Positions 7,584 through 16,371 of a stretch of DNA of 64,000 bases are shown piece after piece. The DNA is from Propionibacteriaceae bacterium. Its GTDB lineage: Bacteria > Actinomycetota > Actinomycetes > Propionibacteriales > Propionibacteriaceae. The notes under the pieces were generated by a model. That model worked only from the letters and a program-made list of their open reading frames with translations, was not told the origin of the DNA and did not search any database. The position numbers and the translations under genes are program-made. The stretch is taken from contig JAITVK010000022.1 of NCBI GenBank assembly GCA_031285845.1, forward strand, positions 1 to 64,000, written 5' to 3'. Numbering within the stretch: the first letter of the stretch is position 1; each line of letters starts with the position of its first letter.

Positions 7584-10500
7584 ATGTCCGTTTCTTGGTC
7601 GCACGCCCTGCGGCGTTGTGTCTATGTCGCGATGGCCGTGTTGCTCACCGCCACGCTCGCTCTGCTCGCGAACCAACGCCCGTACGCCGAAGGGGCTGAG
7701 CCTGGGGACGGGTTGATCACGGCGTTCACCATGGCAGCCGAAGGTGATTCGACCAAACTCGCCGGCGAGCAGTTCGCCGTCCGATGGAAGATCGATGTGA
7801 GCGCGGCCAGCGAGCAAACTTTGACTGATCCGGTGGTCACCCTCAAGGTGTCAGGTGGGGTGTGTGTCGACTCCGTCAATCCGTCGGATGTCAATGGTGT
7901 CGTCGCCGACGTCAGCCAAGATGACAGTGGGGATTTCACTGTTCGCTACGAGCTAGACGATCTGTCTGGTGGCAGCGCGGGGATGGACGTTCCAGTGCTC
8001 ATCAACACCCGAGATGGTGTCTGCCCTGATCAGTCGGCGATCAGTGTCACCGCCGAAGCAGTGTCAGAAGCCATGACCGTTCAAGCCAATGATGGGGAGT
8101 CTCTCGTCCTCACGGTCCTCACCAATCAGCCGACGATTGATAAGACCACCGTTGACATCACCGGCGCGGACTACGCACAGACTCCGACGGCCTGGGGCGG
8201 TCGCAGCGACGACGGTGGTGCGACCCTGAGCAGCGATCCGAGCGAATTGGGCTGGGTCCGGTTCGACTATGACCCTGGCTGGCCATACGGAGCAGGAAAA
8301 CGGGACTTCTCCTCCGTCGTCGTCACTGATGCCTTGCCGGCCGGAACCCTGTTCGATCCTGACAAAAACCCCGACTGGACTCTCAGTTCAGATGGGAGTT
8401 CGGTCAGCTTCACGTACGAGGATCCTGACGGAGTCGTCTCCGGAGATGACCTGAACTCCTACGTGCAGCACGTCCCGGGGTTGTATCTGAAGTTCCCCGG
8501 AGCCGCCGTCGGACAAGAGATCACGAACTCGGCCACGATCACGGGCACGGTGAAGGATCCGACACCTGGGGAGAAAACATATGTCGGCGCGGATGATCTC
8601 GTCTTCAAACTGGCGGCCGACTGGAATCCTGGCGGCGTGCTGACAAAAGGTTCCTATAGCTCGATGTGGGATGTCGAACAGTCGCGCGAGACCGGCATCG
8701 ATTACTTCTTCACACTGACGAACCCTGCGACCGACCAACCGATGGCTTTCACAGTCACCGACTACACCGCGAATACGGCTCCGGCGAATGCTTTGGAAGA
8801 GGATGGTGAAGAGAAAGACCTCGATCCACGCCTGTATTTCACCTCACTGAGTTTTGAGCGGATCACCATTGACGGTCAGGCGAGTGGGTCGATCGATGTG
8901 TCGCTGTGCCGCGACGGGGGCGAACCGACCTGGCTCACCACAGTGGAGTTGGGCGATCTCGAGGCTCCGTCGACTCTGCTCATCCCCGAGGGGCTGACCG
9001 TCACCTGTGTCCAAGTCAAGAATCACGGTGATTTCGTCGTTCCTCCGGAGGCCGAACTGAAGTGGACCCTGCGAACCGACCTTCGTGACACCACGGTCGA
9101 CGCGCTCCCAGAAGGGGTCACCGAGCAGGAGCTGTGGAACACCGCTCACGGCGATTTCACCTGGGGAGACGGGCTGCGCACACTGACTGCCACCGCTGGC
9201 ACGTACGGATGGCTGCGTGAGTACGGACCATCGGTCAGGTCGACGAAGATCGTCTACGGTGGCAACGCCGTCCAAGGCGATGAGGTGGCGTGGCAGCTGA
9301 TCGGCAGTTTGGATGGCAGAGTGGTGGGGTTGACGACTCTGGACGACGTCACGGTCATCGACCTGCTGCCACCGGGGTTCGCGTACGTCCCAGAGTCGTC
9401 CAGCGGACCCTGCTATACCGGTCCCGATGACAGGGCCGACGCTCCCGAGCCCACTGTCATCAACAACTTCCATGGCTCAGGTCGTCAAGCGCTGACCTGG
9501 GCTTGCGGCCACAAGGATCCTAGTGACGACATCAGTGGCGGTCTACTGTATGGCATCGACTTTCGGACCGTCGTGACTGCCGACGCCACCGAGGGGACCA
9601 ACATCAATCAGAGCTATGTGACGTGGACCGGTGGTGACGGGGTCAAGCCCGGCGGATGGGACATGACGGATGACGAGTGGGACCTTGATTCCGATGGCGA
9701 CACGACGGAGTCGGTGGCTGCCTCCGAGGCTGAGGTCAACTACTTGGCGCCGAAGGCGCTGCTCGCCACCAAACAGGTCAAAGGCTCCCTCGACAATGGC
9801 TTCTTGGCTGCGCCCCAGTACGGCTCCTCGACGATCGAGGATCCTTCGGTGTCGTATCAGCTCAAGTTCAGCAATAACGCCGAAGGTGACCTGACTCAGC
9901 TCACCATGGTCGACGTGCTGCCCTACGTCGGTGACAAAGCGCTGACCGCCCCAAGCGGTGGGACGCAGATCGAACGGGGATCCCAATTCCCGGTACGGCT
10001 GACCGGCGAGGTCGCGCTTCCATCGGATCGGGCCGACGATTTCACGGTCTTCTACACCACAGACGCCCCGGCTGGTCGTACGGCCGCTGAACTCGCGACT
10101 GACGCGACCTGGACCGCGTCCCCACCAGATGGGACCTGGTCCGCTGTCACAGCGGTCCGGATCACCCTCGACGAGGGTGAGGTTCTAGCCCAAGGGGAGA
10201 AAGTCACTTTCGAGTTGGCGGCGGTGGGCGAGGCTGACGACCCATCACTGCGCGGCGCGTCAGCGTTCAACTCTTTCGCCAGCTCGGTCAACGGGGGCGG
10301 GGCTTTCGCAGAGTCGAGTTTCGTTGAGTTGCGGTTGGATAAACCGGCCGGCCCTACGTTGATCGCGGCGGTGGCGCCCACGGTCACGGCTCCGCAGGGC
10401 GGTTGCGACGCGGGACAATGGACGCTGGCCCCAGGCGCTGTGACGCTGCCCGCTGTGGACAACGCCACCTGGCGGATCAACGGCGAGGATCAAGACCCTG

Positions 10501-11045
10501 GCGAGCACTCGGTCACAGCTGGTGACCCGATGACGGTCGACCTGATCGCCGCTGAGGGCTTCGCCATCGATCCGGCGACGATCCCGACCGAACCGGTGGC
10601 TGCCAAGCTGGACGAAGCCAGCGGGATCCTGTCGTGGAATCTGAGCGACCTGTTCGTCGCCCCGACTAAACCCGCTTCTTGTGCGTCGGCGACGCCAACG
10701 GTCACGCCGAGCACGTCACCGACTCCGAGCGTGACGCCGACGCCGACTCCGAGCGCCGCTCCGACCGTGGTCCCGACTCCGAGCGTGACGCCGACGCCGA
10801 CTCCGAGCGCCGCTCCGACCGTGGTCCCGACTCCGAGCACGTCACCGACTCCGAGCGTGACGCCGACCCCGACTCCTACTGGCCAACCGATTGTGGAGGT
10901 GACCCCAGCCGCTCCGAACATCAGCGCACCTACGGGTGGCACGGTGGCCGGCGCGAACCTCGCCTGGCCGGTGCTTATGGTGGCGCTCGCGGCCTTGGGG
11001 TCGCTGCTTTGGTCCGGCCTCGCCCGGCGAACCGATGCCTGTTGA
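7584..11045 (+). CDS. Large surface protein with adhesin-type repeats and C-terminal anchor
   Basis: A predicted secreted, envelope-anchored protein of 1153 residues. A signal peptide spans about residues 1-33. A long extracellular region rich in Thr, Asp and Gly follows, with segments such as VSYQLKFSNNAEGDLTQ and TMVDVLPYVGDKAL that resemble DUF11/isopeptide-forming fimbrial domains. Near residues 1030-1110 is a Thr/Pro wall-spanning stretch, then ISAPTGGT, a hydrophobic helix (about 1125-1145) and a basic tail, which is the layout of a sortase substrate although the LPXTG motif is degenerate. ATG 7584 is chosen because AAGGAG lies at 7573-7578 and a signal peptide follows at once. Specific binding function is unknown. 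It separates the hemolysin III gene from the prenyltransferase gene. Confidence 0.8.
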   Translation: MSVSWSHALRRCVYVAMAVLLTATLALLANQRPYAEGAEPGDGLITAFTMAAEGDSTKLAGEQFAVRWKIDVSAASEQTLTDPVVTLKVSGGVCVDSVNPSDVNGVVADVSQDDSGDFTVRYELDDLSGGSAGMDVPVLINTRDGVCPDQSAISVTAEAVSEAMTVQANDGESLVLTVLTNQPTIDKTTVDITGADYAQTPTAWGGRSDDGGATLSSDPSELGWVRFDYDPGWPYGAGKRDFSSVVVTDALPAGTLFDPDKNPDWTLSSDGSSVSFTYEDPDGVVSGDDLNSYVQHVPGLYLKFPGAAVGQEITNSATITGTVKDPTPGEKTYVGADDLVFKLAADWNPGGVLTKGSYSSMWDVEQSRETGIDYFFTLTNPATDQPMAFTVTDYTANTAPANALEEDGEEKDLDPRLYFTSLSFERITIDGQASGSIDVSLCRDGGEPTWLTTVELGDLEAPSTLLIPEGLTVTCVQVKNHGDFVVPPEAELKWTLRTDLRDTTVDALPEGVTEQELWNTAHGDFTWGDGLRTLTATAGTYGWLREYGPSVRSTKIVYGGNAVQGDEVAWQLIGSLDGRVVGLTTLDDVTVIDLLPPGFAYVPESSSGPCYTGPDDRADAPEPTVINNFHGSGRQALTWACGHKDPSDDISGGLLYGIDFRTVVTADATEGTNINQSYVTWTGGDGVKPGGWDMTDDEWDLDSDGDTTESVAASEAEVNYLAPKALLATKQVKGSLDNGFLAAPQYGSSTIEDPSVSYQLKFSNNAEGDLTQLTMVDVLPYVGDKALTAPSGGTQIERGSQFPVRLTGEVALPSDRADDFTVFYTTDAPAGRTAAELATDATWTASPPDGTWSAVTAVRITLDEGEVLAQGEKVTFELAAVGEADDPSLRGASAFNSFASSVNGGGAFAESSFVELRLDKPAGPTLIAAVAPTVTAPQGGCDAGQWTLAPGAVTLPAVDNATWRINGEDQDPGEHSVTAGDPMTVDLIAAEGFAIDPATIPTEPVAAKLDEASGILSWNLSDLFVAPTKPASCASATPTVTPSTSPTPSVTPTPTPSAAPTVVPTPSVTPTPTPSAAPTVVPTPSTSPTPSVTPTPTPTGQPIVEVTPAAPNISAPTGGTVAGANLAWPVLMVALAALGSLLWSGLARRTDAC
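10727..10834 (+). repeat. Perfect 54-bp tandem duplication in the Thr/Pro stalk
   Basis: Units at 10727-10780 and 10781-10834 are identical, and a partial third copy with small changes follows. Each unit encodes 18 residues of a Pro/Thr/Ser/Val stalk. Exact identity suggests recent slippage or recombination that changes stalk length. Confidence 0.85.
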
Positions 11046-11079
11046 ATCGGCGTGGCGGGGCGCGGATCGGTTGTTCCAG

Positions 11080-11085
11080 TAGAGT
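11080..11085 (+). promoter_or_regulatory. Leaderless -10 element of the prenyl synthase gene
   Basis: TAGAGT ends six bases before the GTG start, placing the predicted transcription start on the start codon. No ribosome binding site is visible, which supports a leaderless mRNA. Confidence 0.6.
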
Positions 11086-11091
11086 AATGCC

Positions 11092-11898
11092 GTGAAGCTG
11101 GGCGATGTGGTGACGAGAGTCGGTCGTCGCTTGCGCCTGTCCGGCCTGCTGTATTCGACGTACGAGCGGAGGCTGCTGGCCAGCCTGGATCGGGAACGTC
11201 TGCCACGCCACGTCGCTGTCATGGCCGACGGCAATCGGCGCTGGGCCCGCCTCAACGCGCCTGGTGAGACTCTGGTGGCCGGGTACGAAGCTGGCGCGGC
11301 GCGCCTGAAAGAGTTCGTCTCGTGGTGTGACGCGGTCGGCGTCCAGGTGGTCACTCTATGGGTGTTGTCGCCCAGCAATCTAGATCGTTCGGAAGACGAA
11401 GTACGGCCGCTGTTGGACGTCATCGTGTCTTTGGTCGAGTCACTGGCTGACGAGGGCCGGTGGGCGGTGCAGATCGTGGGGGCGCTGGACCTTCTTCCTG
11501 AGCCGATCGCTGAGGCTCTGCGGCAGGCTGCGGATTCGACGGCAGGTCGTCAGGGCATGCATGTCAATCTGGCCGTGTCGTACGCCGGTCGTCAAGAGTT
11601 GCGCGACGCCTTTCGTTCGCTGCTCGCGGCCGAGGCGGGCAAGGGGACGACCTTGCAGGAGTTGGCGAAGACGTTGGAGATCGACACGATCGCGAGCCAC
11701 CTGTACACCGCTGGGCAGCCTGATCCTGACTTGATCATTCGCACGTCGGGAGAGCAGCGCTTGTCAGATTTCCTGATTTGGCAGTCGGCGCATTCCGAGT
11801 TTTATTTCTGTGAGGCCTTGTGGCCGGATTTCCGGCGGGTCGATTTCCTGCGGGCGCTTCGAGCTTTCACGCAGCGCGAACGGCGCTTCGGGCGCTGA
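11092..11898 (+). CDS. cis-Prenyltransferase, probably short-chain (Z-farnesyl diphosphate synthase type)
   Basis: Condenses isopentenyl diphosphate with an allylic diphosphate to make cis-prenyl chains for wall lipid carriers. The 268 residues carry the family signature HVAVMADGNRRWAR near the N-terminus (catalytic Asp in MADGN) and the C-terminal RTSGEQRLSDFLIWQS and EFYF motifs. The usual FSTENW segment is replaced by VLSPSNLDRS, a feature of the Rv1086-like short-chain actinobacterial branch, so a C15 product is more likely than C50/C55. The linkage to a hemolysin III gene agrees with that assignment. The GTG start appears leaderless. Chain length is inference. Confidence 0.9.
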   Translation: MKLGDVVTRVGRRLRLSGLLYSTYERRLLASLDRERLPRHVAVMADGNRRWARLNAPGETLVAGYEAGAARLKEFVSWCDAVGVQVVTLWVLSPSNLDRSEDEVRPLLDVIVSLVESLADEGRWAVQIVGALDLLPEPIAEALRQAADSTAGRQGMHVNLAVSYAGRQELRDAFRSLLAAEAGKGTTLQELAKTLEIDTIASHLYTAGQPDPDLIIRTSGEQRLSDFLIWQSAHSEFYFCEALWPDFRRVDFLRALRAFTQRERRFGR

Positions 11899-12066
11899 CG
11901 GCGCATGTGAGCGTCGGTTCTGGCCATCGGTCAGGGGGCTGAGTCGCCGCAGTGCCCACAGCGTGAGGGGATCGTCACCCTGACGAACTCGGTGATGATC
12001 CTATGACGGGTCGCGGATGGCGTAGATGTCACCCAGGCGATGGGCGGGTCGAGCCGGACGACGTTC

Positions 12067-12750
12067 TTAGGCCGGACCGTGGACGGAGTAGATGGCGTAA
12101 TCCATTCGGCGGGTGCCTCGCTCGACTTCGATGAGTCTTTCGGTCGCGTCAGGGTCGAGACTCAACAGGTCGAACCAGAAGTCCTTGGACGGGCCTTGGG
12201 CCCAGATCGCCAGCGTGCCACTGGGGCGCAGATGTTCGAGCGCTCCACGAATACCGTCGATCGTGTAAAGGTGAGCGTTGTTCTCGTGGATGAGGAAGCT
12301 GGGACCGTTGTCGATGTCGAGGCAGATATTGTCCCATGGTCCGAGCAGACCGGGCAGGGCTGGCTGTTGGGCGAGCAGGGTGACGATGTCGCCATGGTGC
12401 AGGGTGACCCGAGGATCGTCGGCTAGGCGCGCCAAAACCGGTGTCAGGCCTTCGCGGGCCCATTCGATCAGCGGCAGAGACAATTCGACGATGTCGAGGT
12501 GGGTCGCCCCCATGTGGAGCAGATGATCGGCGGTGAAACCCAAACCCAGGCCACCGACGAGGACCTGTCCGGGCGCTGGTCCGATGGCTTCGGCCAGCGC
12601 GATTTCGGAATCGATGTGCGCCGAGTCCATAGCGAAAGCGCCGTTCACAATGAGTTCGTCCACGTCGGCCCCGTTCCCGACACGTCGACGCAAGACGATC
12701 TCATACCCGTCGGCTTCGTTGCGAGCCAGGGTGGTGATGTCTTCAGTCAT
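12067..12750 (-). CDS. Spermidine-synthase-like SAM-dependent protein
   Basis: A 227-residue cytoplasmic protein with a Rossmann fold of the polyamine synthase/methyltransferase type. The nucleotide-binding loop is VLVGGLGLGFTADHLL (residues about 63-78), the acidic residue after beta-2 is in DIVELS, and CLDIDNGPSF lies where the active-site Asp loop of polyamine synthases would be. The N-terminal tetramerisation domain of true spermidine synthases is reduced. The substrate cannot be assigned. GATTAT lies six bases from the ATG, so the mRNA may be leaderless. It is a lone gene. Confidence 0.75.
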   Translation of the reverse strand: MTEDITTLARNEADGYEIVLRRRVGNGADVDELIVNGAFAMDSAHIDSEIALAEAIGPAPGQVLVGGLGLGFTADHLLHMGATHLDIVELSLPLIEWAREGLTPVLARLADDPRVTLHHGDIVTLLAQQPALPGLLGPWDNICLDIDNGPSFLIHENNAHLYTIDGIRGALEHLRPSGTLAIWAQGPSKDFWFDLLSLDPDATERLIEVERGTRRMDYAIYSVHGPA

Positions 12751-12888
12751 CTGTCTATAATCCTCTATCCCTCTTCAGTGCGTCAACCAGCGATGCGGGA
12801 TGCCCAGGCTGGATCAGGGTCGCTCACTCCAGACTCAGGGCACAACTAGCCGATGGGGGATTGACGAGCATGAACGGAGAATGGTAAG

Positions 12889-13037
12889 CATCCATGCCCC
12901 AGCGTCAGGCGGGCTGCGCCGCGAATGGGGCGCTGGCGTCGACCTCGCCCGCAGATGGACTGCGCCGCGAAAAGAGGCGTGTGCATCAATCTCAGCGTCA
13001 GTCGAGGTGCTTCGCGGGCGTCGACCCCACAGATCAG
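12889..13037. repeat. Degenerate direct repeats in the gap before xseB
   Basis: Two related segments (about 12889-12957 and 12983-13037) share GCATC-AT, CAGCGTCAG, GGCGTCGACC and CAGAT blocks in the same order. CTGCGCCGCGAA also occurs twice, near 12912 and 12959. The 283-bp interval 12751-13033 holds no convincing gene; the repeats sit downstream of xseB and may include its terminator. Confidence 0.45.
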
Positions 13038-13306
13038 GCGGACTGTTCCTCCTTCGCGGCTTCCACGGTGGCTCGGGCCTCGGTGAGATACCGTTCGCAC
13101 AGGCCAGCCAGCGCTTCGCCTCGGGTGAACAGTTTCATCGACTCCGCCAGGCTTTCCCCCCCAGACTCCAAGCGGGCGACGATCTGAATCAATTCGTCGC
13201 GGGCCTGCTCATAACTCAGACCAGCCACGTCCTGGTCGGATGGTTCACTCGCTGAGCCGACCTGCGGATCGACCGGTCGGGCACTGCTGGTTTTAGACGT
13301 TGGCAT
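13034..13306 (-). CDS. xseB: Exodeoxyribonuclease VII small subunit
   Basis: The small subunit of exonuclease VII, which with XseA degrades single-stranded DNA to oligonucleotides. The 90 residues include the family core LSYEQARDELIQIVARLE, GESLAESMKLFTRGEAL and a short coiled helix. An Ala/Ser/Pro-rich stretch of about 25 residues precedes the domain. The start codon overlaps the end of xseA by 14 bases, consistent with translational coupling. Confidence 0.93.
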   Translation of the reverse strand: MPTSKTSSARPVDPQVGSASEPSDQDVAGLSYEQARDELIQIVARLESGGESLAESMKLFTRGEALAGLCERYLTEARATVEAAKEEQSA

Positions 13307-14522
13307 GGTTCTCCTTCTGCTTGTCGGTCACAGTCATGGTGAGTGTGCCATCGGCCACCCGACCTGTCAGACTGGCGCCGATCTTGGCGTTTTCGGTCGA
13401 TGTGACCGTGTTGCCCTGCTGATCGATCAGAATCGCGTAACCGCGGGTGAGGACCGATTGGGGACTCAGCGATCGGATCAGTGCCGCGGTGTGGCTCACC
13501 TGCGCGGCCTCTTTGTCGACCCGGGTTCCTCCGGCGAGGATCAGGCGGGCTCTCAGCGTACGGATGTGGTCGGTGTAGACCTCGAAGCGGGAGGCTGGGT
13601 CGCGCAGAACTGGGCGTTGTCTCAGCTGATGCAGACCCAAGGATTGGTTGGCGACGAAGTTGAGGATCGACCCAGCCAATCGCTGACGCGCCTGGGTGAC
13701 GAAGGCCAACTCGTCGCGGACGTCAGGCACGACCCGTTTGGCCGCGTCGGTCGGAGTCGAGGCGCGTAGATCAGCGACCAGGTCGAGAACGGGGGTGTCG
13801 ACTTCATGACCGATCGCGGAGACGACCGGGGTGTGAGCCCGAGCCACGGCTCGGGCCAACGCCTCATCGGAGAACGGGAGCAGGTCTTCGACGGACCCGC
13901 CGCCGCGGGCAATGATGATGACGTCGATGCTGGGGTCGGCGTCGAATCCAGCGACTGCCGCGATGACTTGCTGAGCCGAGGATGGGCCTTGCATCAGAGC
14001 GTGCCGAGTCACAATGCGGGCCGCAGGCCAGCGCAAACCGATATTGACGACGACGTCGCGTTCAGCGGCGGAGTCTTTGGCTGTGATCAAGCCGATGCCT
14101 GCGGGCAGTAGCGGCAGACGGCGTTTCAGAGCCGGATTGAACAGACCTTCGGCTTGGAGCAGCCGTTTCAGATGCTCGATCTGGGCGAGGAGCTGGCCTT
14201 CTCCAGTGGGGCGCAAGTCGGTGCACTCATAGGACAGTCGGCCCGATTTGAGCCAAATGGACGGTCGGATCTGGGCGGTGACGGCCATCCCCTCGCTGAC
14301 TGGTCCAGCCGCGTCGAGTACGGCGGTCGACAAAGTCACGGCGACTGAGACCTCTTCGCTCGGGTCGCGAAGTGTCAGGAAATGGATGGCTCCAGTACGG
14401 CGGTTCAGCTCGATGACTTGGGCTGACACCCACACTGTGCCAAGTCGCTCCACCCATTTCTTGACGGCAGAGGCGACTTCGCGCAGAGGAACCGGGTGTT
14501 CAGGTGAGCTTGTCAACGCCAT
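13293..14522 (-). CDS. xseA: Exodeoxyribonuclease VII large subunit
   Basis: The catalytic large subunit of exonuclease VII. The 409 residues start with an OB-fold nucleic-acid-binding domain (about 10-110). The nuclease domain follows, with VIIIARGGGSVEDLLPFSDE and SAIGHEVDTPVLDLVADLRASTPTDAA, the family's conserved motifs, and then a helical region. TAGGGT at 14529-14534 lies six bases before the ATG, giving a leaderless start. xseB overlaps its 3' end. Confidence 0.96.
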   Translation of the reverse strand: MALTSSPEHPVPLREVASAVKKWVERLGTVWVSAQVIELNRRTGAIHFLTLRDPSEEVSVAVTLSTAVLDAAGPVSEGMAVTAQIRPSIWLKSGRLSYECTDLRPTGEGQLLAQIEHLKRLLQAEGLFNPALKRRLPLLPAGIGLITAKDSAAERDVVVNIGLRWPAARIVTRHALMQGPSSAQQVIAAVAGFDADPSIDVIIIARGGGSVEDLLPFSDEALARAVARAHTPVVSAIGHEVDTPVLDLVADLRASTPTDAAKRVVPDVRDELAFVTQARQRLAGSILNFVANQSLGLHQLRQRPVLRDPASRFEVYTDHIRTLRARLILAGGTRVDKEAAQVSHTAALIRSLSPQSVLTRGYAILIDQQGNTVTSTENAKIGASLTGRVADGTLTMTVTDKQKENHANV

Positions 14523-14531
14523 GGGTTCACC

Positions 14532-16172
14532 CTATCCTGTCGCCCGATTGAACTCAGCCGGAGTGTGATCGGCGACAACCGACCCAGGGTCAGGCAGTGA
14601 GGCGATGATCGAGTCGATCCCGGGTTGCTCGGGTAGATCGGTCAGACGCGAGCTCATCGGTTCGGCGCGCGAATCTGTCACCGGTTCGACCACCGCGCTT
14701 CGTCCCCGCCCGATCATGGCCGGCACCTCGGTGGCCGAGCTCACCAATTCTGCGGCCGCCACCGGACGGGTGGCGGATGTGACCGGCTTCATGTCGGCCA
14801 GGGTCTCATCGGCGACTTTGAGGTCGCGGAAACGCCGTGCTGAGACCAGCACGCGCGCCTCCAAAGAGCCGACGGTCTCGTTGTAGGCCTTGACCGAGGT
14901 GTCAAGGGCTCGACCCAGTCGGTCAAAGTACGAGCCCATCTTACCCAGCCGGTCGTAGAGTTCGCGGCCTAGTTGTGAGATCTCGCGGGCCGAATCGGCC
15001 AGCACCTCCTGATTCCAGGCGTAGGCGATGGTCCGTAACATGGCGATCAACGTGGTCGGGGTCGCCAAGATGATGCTCTTCGACGCGGCGTGTTCGATCA
15101 GATCGGGCTGCTGTTCGAGGGCGGTGGAGGCCAACGCCTCACTGGGCAGGAACAGGACCACGAATTCGGGGGTGGCCGAGTCAGCCTTCCAGTAGGTCTT
15201 GGCCGACAGTTTGTCGATGTGACCGCGCACGTGTCGGGCGAAGGTGGCCAGTTGACGGGCTTGGTCGTCTTCGGTTTCGGCCATCTCCGCGTTCAAGAAC
15301 CCTTCCAGTGGTGTCTTGGCGTCCACGTAGACGAACTTTCCACCGGCCAGATTGACCCGCATGTCAGGGCGAATGTCAGTGTCGTCGACCGCAGAAGACT
15401 CCTGGGTGACAAAGTCGCAGTGGTCGACCATGCCAGCCAGTTCGACCACGCGTTTCAGTTGGAGCTCTCCCCAGGCGCCGCGAACGTGAGGTCGGCGCAA
15501 AGCGGTGGACAGAGCAGAGGTTTCTTTTCGTAGCATCTCCGAGGTCTGCTGAACCGACCGAACCTGATCGGTCATTTCGACCGAGGCGGCGACCCGGTCT
15601 TTCTCCATCTGAGTCAGACGCGATTGGAGTTGTTCCAAGCTGGAGCGCATCGGGGCCATCAACTGCTCAGTGGCTTGCAGACGCTGACCGGCCGAGGCCT
15701 CGACCGCTTTAGTCTGCTTGTCAATCGCCTCTTGAGAAGCCAGTTTGTAGGAGTTCACCATGGTCTCGCGGTCTTGGCGCAGCTTCTCGGCCTGTTCCAG
15801 AGCGGCGTCGCGTTCTCCGATCGCCTTGTCGGTCAGCGCCTCTTGTCGGGCGAGCGCCGCCTGAGTCTCCGCCGTGGTCGTCCGCGCGTCAGCCGCCTCG
15901 GCGCGTGATCGCTCGACATCGGCCACCCCGCGGGCGACTTCGGCTCGAGCTTGGGCGGCTTCGGCCCGTGCCGCAGCCGCGTCGGCTCGAGCTTGGGCCG
16001 CCTCGGCGTCGTCTTGAGCAGTGTCGGCTCGCGCGCGCTCAGTGTCGGCGCTGCGGCGAGCGGTCGTCACGAGATATGTCGCCAGCACTCCGATCAGAAT
16101 TCCACCGATCAGAGCCACCACGATCCATGCTGTGTCAGTCATAGGAACCACTATGGCAGGCGCCTGTGACAT
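14532..16172 (-). CDS. rmuC: RmuC-family DNA recombination protein
   Basis: A membrane-anchored RmuC nuclease-like protein thought to limit DNA inversion and rearrangement. One N-terminal transmembrane helix (about residues 14-34) is followed by a long Ala/Arg/Glu coiled coil (about 35-200). The conserved RmuC domain carries RRPHVRGAWGELQLKRVVELAGM and MRVNLAGGKFVYVDAKTPLEGF. I chose ATG 16172 because AAGGA lies seven bases upstream; ATG 16142 is an alternative. It ends nine bases from the xseA start, on the same strand. Confidence 0.9.
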   Translation of the reverse strand: MSQAPAIVVPMTDTAWIVVALIGGILIGVLATYLVTTARRSADTERARADTAQDDAEAAQARADAAAARAEAAQARAEVARGVADVERSRAEAADARTTTAETQAALARQEALTDKAIGERDAALEQAEKLRQDRETMVNSYKLASQEAIDKQTKAVEASAGQRLQATEQLMAPMRSSLEQLQSRLTQMEKDRVAASVEMTDQVRSVQQTSEMLRKETSALSTALRRPHVRGAWGELQLKRVVELAGMVDHCDFVTQESSAVDDTDIRPDMRVNLAGGKFVYVDAKTPLEGFLNAEMAETEDDQARQLATFARHVRGHIDKLSAKTYWKADSATPEFVVLFLPSEALASTALEQQPDLIEHAASKSIILATPTTLIAMLRTIAYAWNQEVLADSAREISQLGRELYDRLGKMGSYFDRLGRALDTSVKAYNETVGSLEARVLVSARRFRDLKVADETLADMKPVTSATRPVAAAELVSSATEVPAMIGRGRSAVVEPVTDSRAEPMSSRLTDLPEQPGIDSIIASLPDPGSVVADHTPAEFNRATG

Positions 16173-16371
16173 TTTCGGGTCCTTGCCCGCAGATGGCTGG
16201 GATTGTTGGCGGTGACTCACCTGGTCCACGGCGATTCGATAGAGTGGTGGGTCGTACCCCCGTATCTGAGATTCAAGCGCTGACGAGGTGATTCATCGCT
16301 TGGGGCAGGTCAACGAGGATCATGCGCTCCATGGAGGGTCCACCGGGCGCACAGGATCAAGGAGCCTGATC

